From Ipomoea triloba (taxonomy: Eukaryota; Streptophyta; Magnoliopsida; Solanales; Convolvulaceae), in assembly GCF_003576645.1 (NCBI RefSeq), contig NC_044923.1, forward strand, positions 13,604,000 to 13,667,999: DNA of 64,000 bases. Direction: 5' to 3'. The notes under the pieces were generated by a model that was not told the origin of the DNA, did not search any database, and saw nothing but the letters and a program-made list of their open reading frames with translations. The position numbers and the translations under genes were made by a program. Shown here piece after piece: positions 37,132 to 49,681 of this stretch (its first letter is position 1; every line of letters starts with the position of its first letter).

Positions 37132-37813
37132 GAGGTTTGGGCAATTGGTGGTGAATTTAATGAGTCATTTGGAGAAGAAGATAGTAGTTATGAAGGGGGA
37201 ATAGATGAAAGTGAATGTGGTTGGGAAGATGACTTAGATTATGACATTAACATAGACCCAAGTGTAGAGTACCGTGGTACTAGAAATCAGGATGCAACAA
37301 CTAATATTCCAAAAAAAAAACAAACTAATTTTGATGTGGAAATTGTTACTCGGATGAGGATAGTGCTATGGATAGCAATTCAGATAATGAGGATATGCCA
37401 AAACTACCCCAATTTAGGCCTCATAGTGAGATGAAGTCACCCAAATTCTGCATTGGCCTAACTTTTAAGTCAAAAGAACAATTTAAAGAAGCTGTAATGA
37501 ATTATGGTTTTGCTAATGGGAAGGACTTGAAGTACATAAAAATGATGGTGAGAGATGTGTAGTACTCTGTAAACATGATGAGTGTCCTTGGAAGATAACT
37601 GTTAGGGAAAACAGACATGATATGAACTGGGTGGTGACTGCTTTAGTTGATAAGCATGAAGGTTGCACTTGGGTTTGGAAGAACAAAATGGTTAACTCAA
37701 CTATTGTTGCCAAAAGATGGAAGCATCAGATTGGATCCAACAGCGCATGGAAGAGTGGAGAATTATGTGAAAGGGTGGTGTCAGATGAGAGATTTGTGAT
37801 CAATAACAGGCAG
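37132..37813 (+). pseudogene. Mutator-like transposase, N-terminal part
   Basis: An acidic linker (GGEFNESFGEED, then YEGGIDESECGWEDD) precedes a MuDR-type DNA-binding domain (KFCIGLTFKSKEQFKEAV, then CKHDECPWKITV and WVVTALVDKHEGCTW). Two frame changes break it: one near the A-run at 37311-37320 and one at the A-run near 37541, the latter explained by a single missing A. The part ends at FVINNRQ, exactly where the solo LTR inserted. The true N terminus is lost at the border with the copia LTR at 37131. Its missing continuation resumes at 38594. Confidence 0.85.
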
Positions 37814-38588
37814 TGTAAATGTACAATTGATTCATGGTTAATTGTTATAAATGATCAATTAGTACATGTTAGAGTATTGGCTTAATTATTTGACACATTA
37901 GACTAAGTTTAATGATTTAATTAGTTTTTTTTTTTCTACTGCCTGGACCCTCAGGATCTAGTCCGAATTATTCGTTGGTGTGTGCAACAATTATGGATAT
38001 GATTTGAGTCAGTGGTGATGAGCTTTTGGTGGATCTATTTCTTCTGAAAATTAGCTGCCATGTGGTTTTGAGTTATGGGTATAAAATGAGGATTCTTTAT
38101 TTCATTTGGGATACACAAATTACGAAGAGAATATTTGAATGATTTGATCAAATTTGTTAGCTAAATCATTTCCATTGTATCTTAAGCTATGATGGGATTT
38201 ATGATGGCTATTTCATATATTATACGTCATTGAAGCTGAAGTATTCGACTACTGTTTGTGGTGATTATGAAGTTGCTGAAGACTTGCTGATTGGCTTGCA
38301 TGAACACATCCACAATTGAAGATTTGAAGAAATAAATTTTGTACTCAACATAGTCCATTGTTGAATGGTGTTGGTATTTTATTTCTTGTAACTCTTGTTT
38401 TTTTTCTTTAGTGGATTGGGTTTTCGTGAGTGGCCCCGCAGACGTAGGAGTATTGCTCTGAACTGCGTTAACAATCCTTGGTGTCGCTATTTAATGGTTG
38501 TTTACCTTCTTTACTTAGGTTTTAATTTGTTTAAAATTAATTAGACATCTTTAAGGTTTGTGAATTCAACACACACGATACTATTTCA
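37814..38588 (+). mobile_element. Solo copia LTR in the Mutator-like gene
   Basis: Starts TGTAAATGTACAATTG and ends ATACTATTTCA, flanked by GGCAG at 37809-37813 and 38589-38593. Removing the LTR and one GGCAG restores the transposase reading frame (NNRQ to AYRALVKAR), which confirms both ends. A TATAAAAT lies at 38079-38086. Solo LTRs arise by recombination between the two LTRs of an element. Confidence 0.9.
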
Positions 38589-38593
38589 GGCAG

Positions 38594-38867
38594 GCTTACA
38601 GGGCACTAGTTAAAGCAAGATGTGAGATTGAAAAAGAACAACATGCAAACTTTAACAAGTTGTGGAGTTATTGTAGTGAGATTCAAAGAACCAATCTAAG
38701 TAGCAGTTGCTTTGTGAAGTTGACAGATTTGGAGTATGATGGGCAACCCAGATTTCTGAGGTTCTATATGTGTTGGGAAGCTTGTAAAAAGGGTTATAGG
38801 TACTTGAGACCTATAATTGGGGTTGATGGGTGTCACTTGAAAGCAAAGTATGGTGGACAGTTGTTGT
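38594..38867 (+). pseudogene. Mutator-like transposase, central part before copia insertion
   Basis: Reads AYRALVKARCEIEKEQHANF and on to GVDGCHLKAKYGGQLL. The Asp of V-D-G-C-H-L-K is the first catalytic residue of the MULE DDE domain. The frame stops where the copia LTR begins at 38868, with the target duplication GTTGT at 38863-38867. Confidence 0.88.
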
Positions 38868-40243
38868 TGTTACAGAGTTGATCTCGAAAATACAAGGAAA
38901 TAATGGAAATTACAACAGAAAATTATCCACGAAGGATAATAACAATACAGGAGAAAACAACCAACAAAAGGTTGAAAACCTGAACTACGGTTGAGGATGA
39001 AATCCGGACGAACTCGGGTGGTTGGAAGCACGAGTCGTGTTACCACTTTCCTTAAAACCTTATTTACCGCCTCCCGGGGTGCTGGAGCGTTGCGGTCTAG
39101 GTTTCCCAGGATAAAACGTACTACGATCCAATCGTTTGAGCACACGAACTTGGATCCGGCGAACTAGGAACGTGGGTTCAACGCAGGTGGCTAGAAGGAA
39201 ATGTGAGCAGAGTTTTGAGGTCAAAGCAGTGTATTGCAGTGTGTTCTTGGTGTGTTCCAAACCTGCTGCTCACAACGAATATATAGTAGAGGAGAGTGGA
39301 TCATAGCATTAATCATGGCATTGATAATCCATTTCGTAACCTCCTCCCACTAGCAGAAATTTAATTCTGCCATTAACCAACACTTACACCCACTACCAAG
39401 TCCCATTATTCACGAAATAACTCTGAAAATAATGATTGAAATTAATCAAATTAATTCCGTAATGCCAAGAGTCATTTCTGAACGGACACAGTAGGTGAAA
39501 CGTCGCGTTCGAGAGGTTACTGGAGTCATCGTGCGAGACATGGTCCAGTCTGTGAACCATCGAGACATCGCTCGAGACATACCCGTGCCGCGAGACGTCG
39601 AGAAGTGCAAGCTTCGAGACATCGTGCCAGCATCGAGATATCGCACTGGTCCGCGAGACATCGGACGCGAACGACCTTCGAGAGGTCAACTCCGCTGAGC
39701 TTCGAGACATCGAACTACCTCTCGATAGGTCCGTTCATCTTGATGTCTCGAACTTATGTGGTCTAAGATGGAAAAATTCGTTCGGAATTTTGGCATAACT
39801 TAGCCCGCAAGGCGGGCCACTTTTCCGGACGACATCCGTGCCCGCAAGTGCCGGCACACACAAGTTCAAGCCTTTTCGAACTCATTTTGGGATTTGATTT
39901 GCACCCCCCCTGCGCGCGAGAGAGAGCCTCTATGCCATATAAGTCAATTAGCCTTAAAAAGGCTCTTGTATTTATAGTGGGACAAATCTTCATTCCCAAC
40001 CAATGTTGGACAAAGCTAAATAAGCTTTTCCTCACTTCAAATTCCATCTCCAATGGGTCTACTTTGAGAACCAATTTCTCATTCACCCATTATCCATTTT
40101 GAGCGTACAATATATGGATCGCTTCGTCTCACTACGAAGAATCCGAATCCACTTTGACCCGACCCAAATCGGTAGTGGACCCCACTCTAAATTGTACCAC
40201 AAAATGGCCACTTAAATGCCATTTTAGTGTTATTTTTCCAACA
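38868..40243 (-). repeat. 3' LTR of inserted copia element
   Basis: 1376 bp; minus-strand start TGTTGGAAAAATAACAC, end CAACTCTGTAACA. Contains a cluster of CGAGACATC and TTCGAGAGGT words at 39500-39750. A polypurine tract (minus: CATGTGGGGGAT) lies at 40255-40244. Confidence 0.92.
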
Positions 40244-40841
40244 ATCCCCCACATGAATGAAAAATTGATTTTCAAGGGAATTTTGAAATCGGAAACAACT
40301 GCGTTCAACGGTTGATTCCTGCATAGCAAAGGTAGGTGTAACCCTTTGAACCTTGCCTCGTGAGACCTATATACTCTACTGGCTGTACGGTAGAACGCGA
40401 TGTCTTTGAACTGACTGCCGTTTGTGTAGACATTGACAAATCTCACACAGGAACCAACCAACCACGTCCTGTTCTCATGACTGTGCCCATTTTGGTCGTG
40501 GGACACCTGCCTGGTTCTGCAAGAGTTTCTAAAGAATTGAGCCCAGTTCAATTCTCCTTTGAAGCGACCCACACTTCTATCTCACATAGGTGATTCTTTC
40601 TCGAGTTTCCCGCAACTCAACCCATGTTAATTGACTTTGCACACTTAGCACATGTCAATTCAACAATCGAATCATTAAAGCACTGATGTGCTAGCCTCGA
40701 TCGGGACTCACTGTTTTAACGAGGAGTGGTAGGAAGTCCGGGACCCCCACAGTGACATGCTATTCCATAATTTAGTTGTCCCATTGAACCTAGGTGCCAT
40801 CTAGGTTGGGTATCCACTATGGAAGTTTTAGCTCAAGGGCT

Positions 40842-42418
40842 TTAGACCCATTCTTCGTGCCAACCTCTCGACAACTTCTTTCTCAACCCTTTGGTTAGCG
40901 GATCCACTATATTGTTTATTGACCTCACGAAGTCAATCGAGACAACACCAGTTGCGAGAAGTTGTTTAATGGTTTTATGTCTACAACGCATATGTCTAGA
41001 CTTACCATTATACATATGACTCTTTACTCTCCCAATTGTTGCTTGACTATCACAATGCACACAGATTGGAGGTACAGGTCTTTCCCAACTAGGAATATCT
41101 TCCAAAAAATGGCGTAGCCATTCAGCCTCTTCACAGCATTTATCCAAGGCCCAATCATTTCAGATTCCATTGTGGATCTAGCTATTGCAGTTTGCTTGGA
41201 AGATTTCCACGCAACGGCTGCACCAGCTAGTGTAAACACATAACCACTCGTGGATTTAAAATCCTTAATGTTAGATATCCAACTCGCATCGCTATACCCT
41301 TTGAGAACAGTAGGATATCTTACATAGTGCAGTCCGAGATCACGAGTATACCTCAAGTATCTCATGACTCTCACTATTGCCTTCCAGTGCATCTCACCGG
41401 GATTGCTAGTATACCTACTAAGTTTACTAACCACGAAGGCAATATCCGGCCTTGTACAACTCATAAGATACATCAAACTACCAATAACCCGAGCATATTC
41501 TACTTGAGAAATACACTGTCCGTAGTTTTCGGTCAGTTGAAAGTTTGTATCAAATGGTATTTTAGCCAATTGATTATCATCATTGTTAAACTTTTCAAAG
41601 ATTTTATCAACATAATGAGATTGGCTCAACACAAGACCATCAGGTCTTTTAATGATCTTAATCCCGAGGATTAAATCAGCCAAACCCATATCCTTCATGT
41701 CAAATCTTGCATTTAACATGTTCTTGGTAGACTTGATCATTCGATCATTACTACCAACGATGAGTATATCATCCACATATAAACAAAGAATGACGTAGCC
41801 ATCTACAGTTTCCTTAACGTAGATACATTTATCACTTTCGTTTATTTTAAACCCATTAGTTAACATCGAGTGGTCAAACTTCTCGTGCCATTGCTTAGGC
41901 GCTTGTTTCAAACCATAGAGCGATTTAACTAATTTACACACTTTCTTTTCTTGGCCTGGAACCACAAACCCTTCGGGTTGGTCCATGTAGATTTCTTCAT
42001 CTAACTCACCATTTAAGAAAGCTGTTTTCACATCCATTTGATGAACTTCCAAATTCCGCAATGCGGCTATGGCAAGGATCATCCTAATGGAATTTATTCT
42101 CGTCACAGGAGAATACGTATCGAAGTAATCAAGGCCTTCTCGTTGCTTGTAACCCTTGATTACAAGTCTAGCCTTATACTTCTCGATGGAACCATCTGGT
42201 TTCATCTTCCTTTTAAAGACCCACTTATATCCTAAAGGTTTACAACCTGGAGGAAGATCAACAAGTTCCCAAGTGTAATTCTGTAGGATAGAATCCACTT
42301 CACTTTTGATAGCTTCCTTCCACATAGGCCCTTTCGTAGAAGTCACAGCTTCTCGATAAGTCCTAGGTTCGTTCTCTATCAAACAAGATAGAAATCCGGT
42401 TCGTTTTCTATCAAACAA
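40842..42418 (-). pseudogene. copia reverse transcriptase and RNase H, one frameshift
   Basis: Reverse transcriptase blocks in order: [66 protein letters not shown] (the YVDD catalytic box), then RNase H ([26 protein letters not shown]). Near 41150 the frame shifts and the RNase H tail continues to 40842 ([28 protein letters not shown]). Apart from this shift the domain is well preserved, in contrast to the relic at 33775. It would copy the element's RNA into DNA. Confidence 0.92.
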
Positions 42419-44964
42419 GTTAGAGTATTTGAATCATACTCTAACAAGTATGTTAGAAAATCTGGACCAAATGATATTTCAACTCTCGCCCGTTTACTAC
42501 GTCTCGGCTCGAGCTCGGGTATTTCCTCAAAATGCCCGCAATCATTGTCCATAGTACCATCCACCTCTCGAAGTGATGTACTTAGTCCGTCCATCTCTCG
42601 AAGTGACATAGTCGGTCCGTCAACCTCTCGAAGTGACATACTAGGTATGTTGACCTCTCGAAGCGTACTTGATCTGTCAACCTCTCGAAGTGACGTACTT
42701 AGTCTTTCATTAGACCTACAAGGAAATACATTTTCAAAGAAACATACATTCCTTGATTCAATTATAGTGTTCTTATGTACGTCCGGATTTTGGGACTCAT
42801 GTACTAAGAACCGATAAGCACTACAATTGTGTGCATATCCAACAAAGATACAATCCACCGTCTTTGGACCTATCTTTATTTTCTTTGGTGTTGGAACCAA
42901 AACTTTGGCAAGACACCCCCACACTTTGAGGTATTGGTAGGAGGGTTTCCTACCTTTCCACAGCTCATAAGGAGTCTTATCGAGCTTCTTGTGAGGTACC
43001 TTATTCAAAAGGTAATTACTTGTCAAGATCGCCTCACCCCACATGCTTTGAGGTAGACCCGAACTTATAAGCATCGCATTCATCATTTCTTTCAATGTAC
43101 GATTCTTACGTTCGACAACACCATTCGATTGAGGTGCATAAGGTGCAGTACGCTCGTGTACTATTCCAACACTCGCACAGAAGTCACCGATAGGTACTTC
43201 GTACTCACCACCTCTATCGCTTCTAACCTTTTTAATCTTTCGATTAAGTTGGTTTTCCACTTCATTCTTATAAAGAATGAATTTTTCCTTGGCTTCGTCT
43301 TTGCTCTTTAGCAAATACACATAGCAAAATCGTGTGCAATCATCGATAAACGTGATAAAATATTTATTACCACCTCTCGTTTGAATCGATCTAAAATCGC
43401 ACAAATCGCTATGTACCAATTCTAGTGGCTCAGTCTCCATTTCAACCGATTTGAAGGGAGCTTTAGTTAGTTTTGCCTCAACACAAATTTCGCACTTATT
43501 TGTATTAACTTGAAAATTAGGGATATGGTTCATGCTAATTAATCTACGCATAGAATTAAAATTAACATGACCTAGTCTACCATGCCACAAATTGGAAGAC
43601 TCAAGCAAGTAAACCAAATTAACTTTACTTTTATTGATAATAGGCATTACATTGAGCTTAAAAAGCCCGTCAGTTACATAACCTTTACCAACAAACATCC
43701 CTAATTTCGACAAAACTACTTTGTCAGATTCGAAGACCATCTTGAATCCATGCTTGTTCAACAACGAGCCAGAAACAAGATTCTTCCTAAGGTCCGGAAC
43801 ATACAGCACATTGTTCAATGTCAATTCCTTCCCGGAAGTCATCTTCAAAATCACTTTTCCCACGCCCTCCACAGCGGACTGAGCAGAATTTCCCATCCAG
43901 ACCTTCTCGCCCTCAACGACCTCAAAGGTGCTGAACATCTCCCGGTTGCAGCATAAATGCCTCGTTGCACCGGTGTCGATGAACCACTCGCGCGGGTTGG
44001 AGCCAACCAGGTTCACCTCCGTGACCATAGCCGAAAGGCTAATCTCGGCCACCTTTTGGGTCACATCACCAACCACGTTGGCTTCAGAACCCTTTTTCTT
44101 CTTTGGAGCCTTGCACTCCGTAGCCTTGTGACCAATCTTGCCACAGTTGTAGCATTTCCCTTGGAACTTGCCTTTGGAAACGCCACCTCTCGGACCCAGC
44201 TTCTGCTTGCCCTTCTTGGCCTTCTTGGAGCTCTGTCCGTGCTCCACCACGTTGGCCTTGGCACCTCCCACGAGAGGTCCCTTTCCGTCACTGTTCCTGT
44301 TCCCCTCCTCGACTTGGAGTCGCTAGATCAAGTCTTCCAGGCTCATTTCCTTTCACTTATGCTTCTGGTAGTTCTTGAAGTCCTTCCATCCTGGAGGCAG
44401 TAAGTGGATCATGGATGTCACTTGGAAGGATTCACTAATCACCATGCCCTCGTCACGGATCTCATCGAAGAGCAACTGCAAGTTTTCGGCCTGACTGAGC
44501 GCAGTCTTTGAATCCACCATTTTAAAGTCGAGGAACCAGCCAACCACAAATTTCTTTTGTCCAGCATCCTCACTTTGATACTTGTGGTCCAAAGCTGCCC
44601 ACAGCGCCTTGGCTGTGTCAATTTTATGATAAACATCGTAAAGGGAATCAACCAACCCGTTCAGAATGTAGTTGCGGCAAAGGAAGTCAGAATCCTTCCA
44701 AAGCCCAACCGCCATTACTGAATGAGGGTCTTGTTCCTTCACCACTGGAACCGTCTCGGTCAAGAACCTTGACAAGCCGAGAGTAGCAAGGTAAAACAGC
44801 ATCTTTTGCTGCCACCTCTTAAAGTATGATCCTGAAAACTTGTCCGGCTTTTCAGCCGAACCACTTGGTACCGTAGGTACCCTCATCGTGGTGATATACC
44901 CCTCTGAACCGACACCCCCTTGTGAACCTACGTTCACTGGTGCCTGGGAATGTGCAATAGTGTT
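42379..44964 (-). pseudogene. copia gag, protease and integrase
   Basis: Gag occupies about 44940-44100: FSGSYFKRWQQKMLFYL, ALWAALDHKYQSEDAG and a CX2CX4HX4C zinc knuckle (CYNCGKIGHKATEC). Stops at 44353-44355 and about 44326 split it; both can be read as C-to-T changes (Arg CGA, Gln CAG). Protease has WFIDTGATRHL. Integrase has HGRLGHVNF with paired Cys, VHSDLCDF, VRSDRGGEY and QSNGVVERKNRTLKE. A 30 bp unit is repeated five times in the linker (protein SLREVDG). At 42379-42418 a 32-bp duplication (TTGTTTGATAGA..AACGAACC twice) shifts the frame into reverse transcriptase. The gag start is contiguous with the gypsy LTR at 44964. Confidence 0.9.
42555..42715. repeat. 30 bp coding minisatellite in integrase-RT linker
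   Basis: Five units of CYACCTCTCGAAGTGACRTA, each 30 bp (one 27 bp), encoding S-x-S-L-R-E-V-D-x-x. Every unit holds CCTCTCGAAG, the complement of the CTTCGAGAGG word discussed in the findings. Confidence 0.9.
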
Positions 44965-46162
44965 GTAACACCCCGACTCGGCTATACCGAACAACCGGAG
45001 TAGTTACCGCCACACCTAGACTAAACCCAAGCACATACAGATAGGATTCATTCTAGATGCACAGGCTAAAGATAAGGAAACTATACCATATCATCATAAC
45101 CATCACAACTTGATATATATTTTTTTAGCATCAGCAAAAGAGTAGCTAAACTAGCTACTAACATGTACCGTGGTTTAGTTACAGCCCATCAAGAGAGTTT
45201 GAGCTAGACTCGACCTTACTAGCCATCTTAGAACTAGCATGGCTACAAAAGATATATACACAAAAGGCCAGACTTGACTTCCCACCCTAGGCACTATCTA
45301 GTCTAACGAGTGGTACACCGGGCCAGTATACGTGCCCCAAACGAGATGCCACTCACCCTCGAACCAGGTGATGTGGTCCAGGAAGTTGCAAGTGTTGATG
45401 TACATCATCCACTCCTCATGATAATCCGGAGGACTCGGGTCCCACGGATAGGTGTAGCGAATGACAAACTCAAGGGGTCACTCTCAGGTAAAACCTCCAT
45501 GGGATAAAACCCATAGCTCGCCTGAATGACATCCATAGGACACCACGGATCGACGGGGGTAGGAGACAAAACAGGTACCACTGGTGAGACCGGAGTGGAA
45601 ACGGGGTCAGGAGTACAAGCAAGAACTGGAGGGTCTGGAGGATAGCCGGGAGCAAACGGGTCATCATCTGATAGGTACTATACATAGTCGTCATAATCTA
45701 AAACGGGGAACACAAACTCTGATGGATCAGAGTCCTCGGGGCTGCACGAGCCCACGCTAGATTGCATCTGATAAAGGACACCATGAAGTGTAGTTAGCAC
45801 GACGGCTAAGTAAGGAAATCCATTGTCACTCAAAAGTTAACAAAGGTTTTGGAAATATAATAATAGTTTGAAAGCTGTAAGCTTTATCCATAAGTTGAAA
45901 TCTACCTGCAACCAGATTAACAACAAAAGAAAGTATAGCATAGTATATGAGTGACATCAGTATATAATACTTTCATTTCCGAGAATTTCCATCATTTAAC
46001 TCAAAATAGAGAGTTCAACAACACACATTTTACTGTTCAATATTCGTGACATTTTATTCTTCAACATAGTTACGGAGTAACTAAATTTTCATAGTTAGAA
46101 AAATTTACTTAGTTTCCCCCTGGATAAGTGCAAGGCATTCTTGGAATATTTTCAAGAACCTC

Positions 46163-46310
46163 GGGCCACGACATTCATGCCTCTCGCAGGTCGAACATCT
46201 CAAAAACCTCGGGCCACGGCACTCATGCCTCCCGCAGGTCAAACATCTCAACAACTTCGGGCCACGGCTCACAAGCCTCCCGCAAGTCAAACATCTCAAC
46301 AACTTTATCC
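46163..46310. repeat. 48 bp tandem repeat, three copies, in gypsy LTR
   Basis: Three units with GGGCCACGGC, CATGCCTCCCGCAGGTC and AAACATCTCAA, offset by 48-49 bp. The third unit lies inside the segment that recurs after the gap. Confidence 0.88.
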
Positions 46311-46619
46311 AGAAACTAAGGTTTCAAAACATTCTTTATTTCCTTGAATTTAATTAGTATTTTCACATGATGTCTCAAAACAATAATTCTCATCCAAATA
46401 TGTTTCCAAAAATACCCGTATTTGTCAAATGACTTTTCACCATAAATTCCCAAGTGACAAGAGACACACTTGTTTCTTAAAAACACGATTTTTCTCCAAA
46501 TTGATGAACATAATTTACAAATTAATATTTGAACTTTCAAAAATTGACTCGGTTGCCCGTAGGCCTTCCAAACATCATAACATTCAGGAGTAAAAACATC
46601 GGAAGAAAGTTCAGTCGAA

Positions 46620-46810
46620 AACGGATCCGCGTCGCGCAGACTCGCGGATGTCCGCAACGCCGGACGCACGGCGGACGCGCGCCCGTTCGGCTTAATGCCG
46701 AAATACTGGACACCCACGGACGCGCGTCCGTGGTCGCGTCCGGCCTTTCGGCCGTGACGCCGAAACATTGGACGCCGATGGACGCGCGTCCACGGCAGCG
46801 TCCTTCCGGA
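46620..46810. repeat. GC-rich palindrome cluster in gypsy LTR
   Basis: A perfect 20 bp palindrome CCACGGACGCGCGTCCGTGG at 46714-46733, a 14 bp one TGGACGCGCGTCCA near 46780, and CGGCCTTTCGGCCG. Surrounding LTR sequence is AT-rich. The identical patch is repeated at 48221-48411. Confidence 0.9.
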
Positions 46811-47433
46811 TCTACCAACTTCGGGCAGTAAAAACCGGGTTGCAACGCCTCGATTCTTCACTATTTTCACAAGTATAGGCCTATATGGACATAAATACAA
46901 CATATACATGCATAAATTAGCTATCAACATGCATACAAAAATTACCAAAAATTTAAAGAGTAGTCTTTTGAGCCAACTTATAGATCCACAAACTTAACAC
47001 ATAATTTTCACATAAAATTCCTAGTCACATAATTTACTAGCATTTGTTCATTTTCAAGTGACTAAACCAACTTAAGGGATTCCTTACCTCCCAAGTAGAT
47101 TTTTAATACCGTAGAAAAGTTGTGATCTTCTCCTTCGAAAATCTCACCGAAGATCCTAAACAATAATCACCATAATAACAACATTTTCATGAATCCTTAG
47201 CTTAAACTTAAGTTCTAGGAAGGATTCTAGCCATATTAACCGAATAAAACCAAAGTTTTACCTATTATGGAATCACTTGTGTTGAGGAAAATAGCTATGG
47301 AGTTCTTGGATCTAAGAGGAAGATGATATTTTTTTCTCTCTTCTTTTTCTTCCTTTATTTTTTCGAAAATGGAAGTGGGAGTGATGGGAATGATAACTTG
47401 AAGCTTAAGCCAACTAGTATGATCATCACATAC

Positions 47434-47838
47434 NNNNNNNNNNNNNNNNNNNNNNNNNNNNNNNNNNNNNNNNNNNNNNNNNNNNNNNNNNNNNNNNNNN
47501 NNNNNNNNNNNNNNNNNNNNNNNNNNNNNNNNNNNNNNNNNNNNNNNNNNNNNNNNNNNNNNNNNNNNNNNNNNNNNNNNNNNNNNNNNNNNNNNNNNNN
47601 NNNNNNNNNNNNNNNNNNNNNNNNNNNNNNNNNNNNNNNNNNNNNNNNNNNNNNNNNNNNNNNNNNNNNNNNNNNNNNNNNNNNNNNNNNNNNNNNNNNN
47701 NNNNNNNNNNNNNNNNNNNNNNNNNNNNNNNNNNNNNNNNNNNNNNNNNNNNNNNNNNNNNNNNNNNNNNNNNNNNNNNNNNNNNNNNNNNNNNNNNNNN
47801 NNNNNNNNNNNNNNNNNNNNNNNNNNNNNNNNNNNNNN
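47434..47838. other. Assembly gap (405 N)
   Basis: Both flanks end in the same 1196 bp sequence: 46238-47433 on the left and 47839-49034 on the right, equal in length and apparently identical. Open frames that cross the gap are meaningless. Confidence 0.95.
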
Positions 47839-49034
47839 GTCAAACATCTCAACAACTTCGGGCCACGGCTCACAAGCCTCCCGCAAGTCAAACATCTCAA
47901 CAACTTTATCCAGAAACTAAGGTTTCAAAACATTCTTTATTTCCTTGAATTTAATTAGTATTTTCACATGATGTCTCAAAACAATAATTCTCATCCAAAT
48001 ATGTTTCCAAAAATACCCGTATTTGTCAAATGACTTTTCACCATAAATTCCCAAGTGACAAGAGACACACTTGTTTCTTAAAAACACGATTTTTCTCCAA
48101 ATTGATGAACATAATTTACAAATTAATATTTGAACTTTCAAAAATTGACTCGGTTGCCCGTAGGCCTTCCAAACATCATAACATTCAGGAGTAAAAACAT
48201 CGGAAGAAAGTTCAGTCGAAAACGGATCCGCGTCGCGCAGACTCGCGGATGTCCGCAACGCCGGACGCACGGCGGACGCGCGCCCGTTCGGCTTAATGCC
48301 GAAATACTGGACACCCACGGACGCGCGTCCGTGGTCGCGTCCGGCCTTTCGGCCGTGACGCCGAAACATTGGACGCCGATGGACGCGCGTCCACGGCAGC
48401 GTCCTTCCGGATCTACCAACTTCGGGCAGTAAAAACCGGGTTGCAACGCCTCGATTCTTCACTATTTTCACAAGTATAGGCCTATATGGACATAAATACA
48501 ACATATACATGCATAAATTAGCTATCAACATGCATACAAAAATTACCAAAAATTTAAAGAGTAGTCTTTTGAGCCAACTTATAGATCCACAAACTTAACA
48601 CATAATTTTCACATAAAATTCCTAGTCACATAATTTACTAGCATTTGTTCATTTTCAAGTGACTAAACCAACTTAAGGGATTCCTTACCTCCCAAGTAGA
48701 TTTTTAATACCGTAGAAAAGTTGTGATCTTCTCCTTCGAAAATCTCACCGAAGATCCTAAACAATAATCACCATAATAACAACATTTTCATGAATCCTTA
48801 GCTTAAACTTAAGTTCTAGGAAGGATTCTAGCCATATTAACCGAATAAAACCAAAGTTTTACCTATTATGGAATCACTTGTGTTGAGGAAAATAGCTATG
48901 GAGTTCTTGGATCTAAGAGGAAGATGATATTTTTTTCTCTCTTCTTTTTCTTCCTTTATTTTTTCGAAAATGGAAGTGGGAGTGATGGGAATGATAACTT
49001 GAAGCTTAAGCCAACTAGTATGATCATCACATAC
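47839..49034. repeat. Second copy of the 1196 bp segment beside the gap
   Basis: Matches 46238-47433 from GTCAAACATCTCAACAAC to ATGATCATCACATAC with no difference that I noticed. Sequence right of 49034 (CTTCATATGAC) continues the LTR. Confidence 0.9.
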
Positions 49035-49681
49035 CTTCATATGACAATTAATATTTAATTACCATGTGGTAATAATGGGGACACTTGTTAAAATTTCATG
49101 GTAGATCATGAAGAGTAGGATTTATTTTGCCAGTTTGGGATTAAATCAGATAAAAGTTCGGAGGATTATAACTTAATTCGGGAAAATTCTAATACCAAAA
49201 TTATTCTAAAAATAATCCTGTCATTAACCACTAAAATCAGGAAATTTTCGGTATCTCGCGAAATACAATGGTATGAAGGTCCGTAACAATTTCATTCTTA
49301 CAGTCCATTTAATTTTCACTTGAACTAAGTAGGAAGTTCAGGCTTAATCGTATCATGCTTAATAATCCATTTCCTAGGAAAATTCGAACTGTATATACAT
49401 CCTTAAAAATTTTTCGGTTCGTGACCGGTACGTAGATCGCAGCTTATTAATTACTAGTCTAAAAAAAATCCTTTTGAAGTACCGAGAGATCTTCTCATAA
49501 CTGTCATAGCCTAAAAAAAATTATTTTTCGAACCCTAAACTTATCGGAATAGCTGAGGGGTTACAGTCTTTCCCCCTTAAAATAGTTTCGTCCCCGAAAC
49601 TTCTTTTTTGTCATCCGTGAATTCAAAGTAAATTACTACTCACCTTCTATTATTCTTAACGAATTCCTAGTATGCCTAATC

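Larger units (their letters stand above)
44964..49565 (-). repeat. 3' LTR of Tekay-type element, with assembly gap
   Basis: The apparent length of 4.6 kb includes a 405-base gap and a 1196 bp segment present on both sides of it. If that repeat is an assembly artefact the LTR is about 3 kb, a reasonable Tekay LTR. Its inverted ends are TGTAAC/GTTACA. Short open frames inside it are not genes. Confidence 0.8.

Noticed and set aside
46316..46948. 210-codon minus-strand frame, repeated at 47917-48549
   Set aside because: Lies inside the gypsy LTR, has no domain, and is open mainly because of the GC-rich palindrome cluster.
47236..47958. Long open frames across the N gap
   Set aside because: Most of each frame is unknown sequence; nothing can be inferred.
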